The position numbers were made by a program, and so were the translations under genes. From positions 710,092-774,091 of the forward strand of contig NZ_JAVHJU010000004.1 of the NCBI RefSeq assembly GCF_031082405.1: a stretch of DNA of 64,000 nt, in the 5' to 3' direction. The notes beneath the pieces were generated by a model, which was not told the DNA's origin, made no database searches, and worked only from the letters and a program-made list of their open reading frames with translations. Source of the DNA: Amycolatopsis sp. A133. Its GTDB lineage: Bacteria; Actinomycetota; Actinomycetes; Mycobacteriales; Pseudonocardiaceae. Positions 59,766 through 64,000 of this stretch are shown piece by piece; within the stretch, counting starts at the first letter, position 1, and the number at the start of each line of letters is the position of its first letter.

Positions 59766-61013
59766 TCAGTCCCGGCGGGTGCGCACCACGATCTGCTGGG
59801 CCGCCGCCTCGGCGATCCGGCCGGCCAGGTACGGGCCGGCCGCGGTCGCCAGGACGTGACCGAACCGGTCTTCGTTGACCCGCAGCGGTTCGACGCGGTC
59901 GCCCGGCCCGACGGACACCGCCGCCTCGCACACCCCCGGCACCGCGGCGGCGATCTCCAGCCCGCCGACGCTCTCCACCACCCCGGGTTCCGCGGTCAGG
60001 TACCGGATCGCCGCACCGCCGATCGGCCGGGGGAGGTCCGGGACGGGCTCGCCGAGGTACTGGCGGATCACCAGCTCCATCGTGGACCGCCCGAAGCTGC
60101 GGTCCATCAGCTCGGTGATCCGGGCCCCGCCCGGGCGCGGGTTGAGCTCGACCAGCTTCGGCCCGGCCGCGGTGTACTTGAGCTCGACGTGCGCGAGGCC
60201 GAGGTCGAAGCCGACCGCCGTGGTCGCGGCCACCGCGGCCGCCTCCAGTTCCCGCCGGACGTCGTCCGGCAGGGCCGTCGGGAAGCTGTGGCCCAGCTCG
60301 ACGAACCGGTTGTGGCCGCCGACGATCTTGTCGGTCACCCCGAGCACGCGGACGCGGCCCGCCTCGGCCAGCACCTCGACGCTGACCTCGAACCCGACCA
60401 GGCACTCCTCGACGAGCACTTCGGCCGCCCGCGGCTGCCCGCGCCGGTTGGCCGGCTCGGCCCGGATGGCCTCGAACGCGGCCACGACCTCTTCCGGCGT
60501 CGTGCACCGGACGACGTGGGCGCCGCTGGTCTCGTCGACCGCCTTCACCACGCACGGCCACCCGACCTCGGATGCCGCCCGCACCGCGTCCGGAACCGCG
60601 GTCACCACGCGGAATTCCGGGTTCGGCACCCCGCGCTCGGCCCACCGCCGCCGCTGATCGGCCTTGTGGCGGGCGATCCGGATCGCGGCCGGGTCCGGCC
60701 CGGGCAGGCCGAGCTGACGGGCCGCCTCCGCGGTTTGGACGACTTCGTACTCGGCCACCGAGAGCAGGGCGTCGAGCGGCTGCCGCGCGTCGGTGGCCTT
60801 GACCGCCGCCAGCAGCGGTTCGAGTTCGTGGGTCGGGCAGGACACGAACTCGTCGACACAGCGTTCGAGCACCTCGGTGCCGCCCGGCGTCGCGTGGTAG
60901 CGCTCGAGCCCGCTGCTGAAGAAGGTGACGTGCAGGCCCAGCGCGCGGGCCGCGCGCAGGGCGTCGAACCCGGAGCCGGACCGGTTCGACTCGACGAACC
61001 CGATGCGTTTCAT
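59766..61013 (-). CDS. ATP-grasp ligase
   Basis: A 415-residue ATP-grasp enzyme. The N-terminal fold starts RIGFVESNRSGSGFDALRAA. The ATP site includes VGWPCVVKAVDETSGAHVVR (lysine) and AAEVLVEECLVGFEVSVEVL. The Mg site is canonical, AGPKLVELNPRPGGARITEL (ELN). It should ligate an amine to a carboxylate or amino acid. With the genes at 58384 and 55786, this operon holds three ATP-grasp-type proteins, enough for two or more amide bonds. It lies 10 bp after the thiol-oxidoreductase gene. Confidence 0.9.
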   Translation of the reverse strand: MKRIGFVESNRSGSGFDALRAARALGLHVTFFSSGLERYHATPGGTEVLERCVDEFVSCPTHELEPLLAAVKATDARQPLDALLSVAEYEVVQTAEAARQLGLPGPDPAAIRIARHKADQRRRWAERGVPNPEFRVVTAVPDAVRAASEVGWPCVVKAVDETSGAHVVRCTTPEEVVAAFEAIRAEPANRRGQPRAAEVLVEECLVGFEVSVEVLAEAGRVRVLGVTDKIVGGHNRFVELGHSFPTALPDDVRRELEAAAVAATTAVGFDLGLAHVELKYTAAGPKLVELNPRPGGARITELMDRSFGRSTMELVIRQYLGEPVPDLPRPIGGAAIRYLTAEPGVVESVGGLEIAAAVPGVCEAAVSVGPGDRVEPLRVNEDRFGHVLATAAGPYLAGRIAEAAAQQIVVRTRRD

Positions 61014-61023
61014 GGCCGTTCCC

Positions 61024-61620
61024 TCACTCGTAATTCAGACCGGGCGTGCGTGAGCGCTTCAGCTCGAAGAAGTGCGGGTTGCGCGCGAGTGCCGCCGCAC
61101 CGTCGAAGAGCTGCGCCGCCTCCTCGCCCCGGGGGATCGCGTTGAGCACCGGGCCGAAGAAGCCGGCTCCGTCGAGGTGGATCGCCGGGGTGCCGAGGTC
61201 CGCGCCGACCGGGGCCAGCGCTTCGGCGTGGCTCTTGCGCAGGGCTTCGTCGTAGTCCGTGCTCGCAGCCGCGTCCGCGAGCGAAGCGGGCAGCCCGACC
61301 TCGGCCAGCGCCTGCGCGACGACGTCGGGGAAGTCCTTGTTCCGTCCGTGGTGGATCCGGGTGCCGAGCGCCGTGTAGAGGTCGCGCAGCACCTCCTCGC
61401 CGTGGTGCTGCGCCGCGGCGACGCAGACCCGGACCGGGCCCCAGGCGCGGTCGCAGAACTCGCGGTACCACGGCTCGAGTTCGCGGTCCTCGTTCAGCAC
61501 ACCGAGGCTCATCACGCGGAACCGCAGGGTGATCTCCCGCCGCTGTTCGACCTCGAGGATCCACCGCGAGGTGATCCAGGCGAAGGGGCAGGCGGGATCG
61601 AAGTAGAAGTCGACCTTCAC
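61024..61620 (-). CDS. DsbA-family thiol protein, Rv2466c (mycothiol-dependent reductase)-like
   Basis: A 198-residue thioredoxin-fold protein of the DsbA/Rv2466c family, starting at GTG 61620. The family opening [20 protein letters not shown] is clear, and [20 protein letters not shown] and [20 protein letters not shown] match through to [10 protein letters not shown]. In M. tuberculosis Rv2466c, a mycothiol-linked reductase, the motif is CPWC; here it is CPFA, with one cysteine. It could still act with mycothiol by a monothiol route. It lies in the biosynthetic operon, where it may reduce or isomerise an intermediate. Confidence 0.88.
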   Translation of the reverse strand: MKVDFYFDPACPFAWITSRWILEVEQRREITLRFRVMSLGVLNEDRELEPWYREFCDRAWGPVRVCVAAAQHHGEEVLRDLYTALGTRIHHGRNKDFPDVVAQALAEVGLPASLADAAASTDYDEALRKSHAEALAPVGADLGTPAIHLDGAGFFGPVLNAIPRGEEAAQLFDGAAALARNPHFFELKRSRTPGLNYE

Positions 61621-61634
61621 GGGGAGTCCTCTCC

Positions 61635-62711
61635 TCAGACGGCGTGCAGCCAGCCGAATTCGTCGGGGGTCACGCCGTACTGGATGTCCAGCAGCGTGTG
61701 CAGCAGACGGCGGGTGACCGGGCCGGTGCCGCCGTCGCCGATCGCCCACTCCCCCTCGGGCGTGACGGCGTGCCCGACCGGCGCGAGGGCGCGGGCGGTG
61801 CCGCAGGCGAACGTCTCGGTGATGCGGCCGTCGCGGCACCCGCGCTCCCAGTCCTCGAGCGTGACCGGTTCCTCGGCGACGGCCAGCCCGAGCCGCCCGG
61901 CGAGCCGCAGGATCGAGTCCCGGGTGACGCCGGCCAGCAGCGTGCCGCTCAGCGGCGGGGTGACCAGCCGGTCGCCCTCGACGAAGAACAGGTTGGACCC
62001 GCCGACCTCTTCGACGTACCGGCGTTCCCGCGCGTCCAGCCAGACGACCTGGTGGCAGCCGTGCGCCGCGGCCTCCTGCTGCGCGAGGTAGGACCCGCCG
62101 TAGTTGCCGCCGCACTTGACGGTGCCGGTGCCGCCGTCGGCGGCGCGGACGTACTCGGTCGAGGCCCACAGCCGGATGGGCGCCGGTTCGACGGCGGCGG
62201 GCCGGGCGGGGCTGCCGATCACGGCGAACAGGTACTCGGCGGCGGGCCGGTTGGACAGGTGCGTCTCGGCGGCGAGCAGGAACGGCCGCAGGTAGAAGCT
62301 GTGGCCGCGGGGCCGCGGCACCCAGTCGCGGTCGGCGCGCGTCAGCGCCGCCACGGCGGCGAGGAAGTCCGCCTCCGGCAGCTCGGGCATGGCCATCCGC
62401 CGGGCCGACCGCGCGAACCGGCGGGCGTGGTCGCCGGGGCGGAAGAGCACGTGCCGCCCGTCCGGCCGCCAGAACGCCTTCAGCCCCTCGAAGATCGTCT
62501 GTCCGTAGTGGAACGCCATGGTGGCCGGGTGCAGCGAGAACGCGGTGAGCGGGCCGGTGCGGGTGTCGTGCCAGCCCGCCTCCGCGGTCCACCGCGCGGT
62601 GACCATGTGGTCGGAGTACAGCGAACCGAACCCGGGCATGCGCAGCAGGGCTTCGCGCTGCTCGGCGGGCATCGGCCCGGTCTGCTCGGGCGGGGACTCC
62701 AGCGCGGTCAT
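61635..62711 (-). CDS. Branched-chain-amino-acid-type aminotransferase (class IV PLP)
   Basis: A 358-residue fold-type IV PLP enzyme. The PLP lysine is in [20 protein letters not shown] near 190. [19 protein letters not shown] and the C-terminal [16 protein letters not shown] are the conserved cofactor-phosphate and substrate segments, and [19 protein letters not shown] is the N-terminal BCAT motif. The start is the ATG at 62711, with GGAG five nucleotides upstream. In this operon it may make an unusual keto or amino acid rather than act in leucine metabolism. It overlaps the lyase gene by four bases. Confidence 0.9.
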   Translation of the reverse strand: MTALESPPEQTGPMPAEQREALLRMPGFGSLYSDHMVTARWTAEAGWHDTRTGPLTAFSLHPATMAFHYGQTIFEGLKAFWRPDGRHVLFRPGDHARRFARSARRMAMPELPEADFLAAVAALTRADRDWVPRPRGHSFYLRPFLLAAETHLSNRPAAEYLFAVIGSPARPAAVEPAPIRLWASTEYVRAADGGTGTVKCGGNYGGSYLAQQEAAAHGCHQVVWLDARERRYVEEVGGSNLFFVEGDRLVTPPLSGTLLAGVTRDSILRLAGRLGLAVAEEPVTLEDWERGCRDGRITETFACGTARALAPVGHAVTPEGEWAIGDGGTGPVTRRLLHTLLDIQYGVTPDEFGWLHAV

Positions 62712-64000
62712 CGGCACTCCTTCACGACGTCGTAGCGGGCCAGGGCCCGGTCGGCCAGCGGGCCGGACAGCCCGGTGTAGCCCGCCGGATCCAGCAGGCC
62801 GGGTGGCAGGTCGACGTCGAGCACCGAAGCCAGGTCACGCCCCGTGCGGCCGGCTTCGGCGGCGGCGTCGGCCAGCAGGCGTTTGGCCGCCGCCTTGCCC
62901 AGCGACGGCGCCAGCACGGCGTTGACCCGCTCCGACACGATCGCGCCCCGGGTGAGCTGCAGGTTCGCCGCCATCGCCGCCGGGGAGACCCGCAACGACT
63001 CCGCCAGGCAGGCCGCGTTCGCCGCCGCGCCGGCCGTGATGCGCAGGGCGTCCCGCAGCGGCTGCCATTCCGCGTGCCAGCCACCCGAAGACCGTTCGTC
63101 CTCGACCGCCATCGACTGGAACAGCACGACGGCGAGCGGGGGCAGCTGGCGGGCCGCCGTCGCCACCAGCGTCGAGAACACCGGGTTGTGCTTCTGCGGC
63201 ATCGCCGAGGACGCCCCCCGTCCCGGCGCCGGTGCCTCGGTGACCTCGCCGATTTCGGTGCGGGACAGCACGAGGACGTCGGCGGCGATCTTGCCGAGCG
63301 CGCCGGTGGTGACCAGCAGCGCGGCGGCGACGTCCGCGATCGGGGTGCGGATCCCGTGCCACGGCAGCACCTGGGGAGCCAGGCCCAGCCGGCGCGCGAC
63401 CAGGTCCGGCAGCCGGAGCGCACCTTCGGCGGAGCCGTACTCCTGGTACGCGGACAGGGTCCCGGCCGCGCCGCCCAGTGACACCGGCAGCGAGACCCGG
63501 CGCACGCGCTCGACGGCGTCGAGCACGAGGTGCAGCCAGGTCGCGGCCTTGAGCCCGAAGGTGACCGGCACGGCGTGCTGGGTCAGGGTGCGCCCGGCCA
63601 TCGGCGTGTCCCGGTGGGCGCGGACGTGCCCGGCCAGGCTCCCGGCCGTCGCGAGCAGATCCCGCGTGACGCGGTCCAATGTGGCCGTGCAGAGCAGCAT
63701 CAGGGCGGTGTCGAGGATGTCCTGGCTGGTGCTGCCCCGGTGCACGTGGTCGGCGGCGGCCGGGTCGACGGCCGCGGTGAGCCCGGCGACGAACGCCACC
63801 ACCGGGTTCGCCGTCTCGCGCACGCCGGCGGCCAGTGCGGCGAGGTCGAAGTGCTCCGGCACCGCGGCGGCGCGGATGGCCTTCGCCGCCGCCTCGGGGA
63901 TCACGCCCAGTTCGGCCTGGGCCTCGGCGAGGGCGACCTCGGTGTTGAGCATCGCGGCGAGCAGGGCGTGGTCGTCGACGAGCGCATCGGCACCCGTCGC
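62708..64000 (-). CDS. Fumarase/aspartase-superfamily lyase (PurB/PcaB-like), 5' end outside window
   Basis: The frame is open to the right edge, so the gene starts beyond it; 430 residues are visible. The superfamily signatures are [20 protein letters not shown] and [20 protein letters not shown], where MPQKHNP is the GSSxMPxKxN motif. The C-terminal [15 protein letters not shown] matches PcaB (carboxymuconate cycloisomerase)-like and PurB-like lyases. Relatives in secondary metabolism include nitrosuccinate lyases that release nitrite. It should eliminate or add across a C-C bond next to a carboxylate. The substrate is not predictable here. Confidence 0.85.
   Translation of the reverse strand, partial: ATGADALVDDHALLAAMLNTEVALAEAQAELGVIPEAAAKAIRAAAVPEHFDLAALAAGVRETANPVVAFVAGLTAAVDPAAADHVHRGSTSQDILDTALMLLCTATLDRVTRDLLATAGSLAGHVRAHRDTPMAGRTLTQHAVPVTFGLKAATWLHLVLDAVERVRRVSLPVSLGGAAGTLSAYQEYGSAEGALRLPDLVARRLGLAPQVLPWHGIRTPIADVAAALLVTTGALGKIAADVLVLSRTEIGEVTEAPAPGRGASSAMPQKHNPVFSTLVATAARQLPPLAVVLFQSMAVEDERSSGGWHAEWQPLRDALRITAGAAANAACLAESLRVSPAAMAANLQLTRGAIVSERVNAVLAPSLGKAAAKRLLADAAAEAGRTGRDLASVLDVDLPPGLLDPAGYTGLSGPLADRALARYDVVKECR

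Overview
The window is high-GC actinobacterial chromosome. Codon use is strongly GC-biased, GTG starts are common, and neighbouring genes often overlap by ATGA or GTGA. Gene content points to the Pseudonocardiaceae, most likely Amycolatopsis or a close relative: a split ImuA'/ImuB/DnaE2 mutasome, a conservon (cvnABCD), an AfsR/SARP regulator, a homologue of the mycothiol-linked Rv2466c family, and several families of intergenic palindromic repeats. The genus is an inference. There is no rRNA, no convincing tRNA, no CRISPR array, and no integrase or transposase.

Left part (1-16 kb). A truncated TPR protein is followed by a STAS gene with a sigma-B-like promoter, then a compact rsbQ-rsbP-rsbV stress-signalling operon. 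Next come a LysR/dapA-like divergent pair and a small conserved gene with glmS. A self-contained P450 operon (P450, TetR, ferredoxin, ferredoxin reductase) has a perfect palindromic operator over its promoter. A TetR/aldo-keto reductase/LLM-oxidoreductase divergon and a MarR/SRPBCC divergon follow.

Middle part (16-45 kb). A secreted two-domain glycosidase has a CebR-like box. dnaE2 (18.2-21.5 kb) and imuA'-imuB (27.0-29.6 kb) each lie behind a LexA-type SOS box. A large SARP regulator diverges from a two-gene small-protein operon, with 11-bp-spaced heptamer repeats between them. Other genes are alpha/beta hydrolases, a methyltransferase, an NDH-2-like dehydrogenase and a secreted S33 peptidase. 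A GntR-ABC operon leads into a hydrolase family expanded to three domains, two of them fused in one protein. A GH62-SGNH-CE1-like operon for arabinoxylan degradation sits next to a LacI-type palindrome. A TetR/membrane-protein divergon, a ferritin and an SDR complete this part.

Right part (45-64 kb). A thioesterase has a KstR-type box. A complete conservon with an adjacent MHYT-domain protein follows, then an ArsR-like regulator and a small ACT-like gene behind a possible leader-peptide attenuator. From 52 kb to the right edge, one minus-strand operon runs in from beyond the window. It encodes a fumarase/PurB-superfamily lyase, a branched-chain-type aminotransferase, an Rv2466c-like thiol protein, two ATP-grasp ligases, an MFS pump, a third ATP-grasp-like protein, a cyclase-family hydrolase, a DUF362 protein and a TrpE/TrpG-like pair. 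This is the best candidate for an undescribed biosynthetic system: an anthranilate- or aminodeoxyisochorismate-derived amide or dipeptide made without an NRPS or PKS in view.
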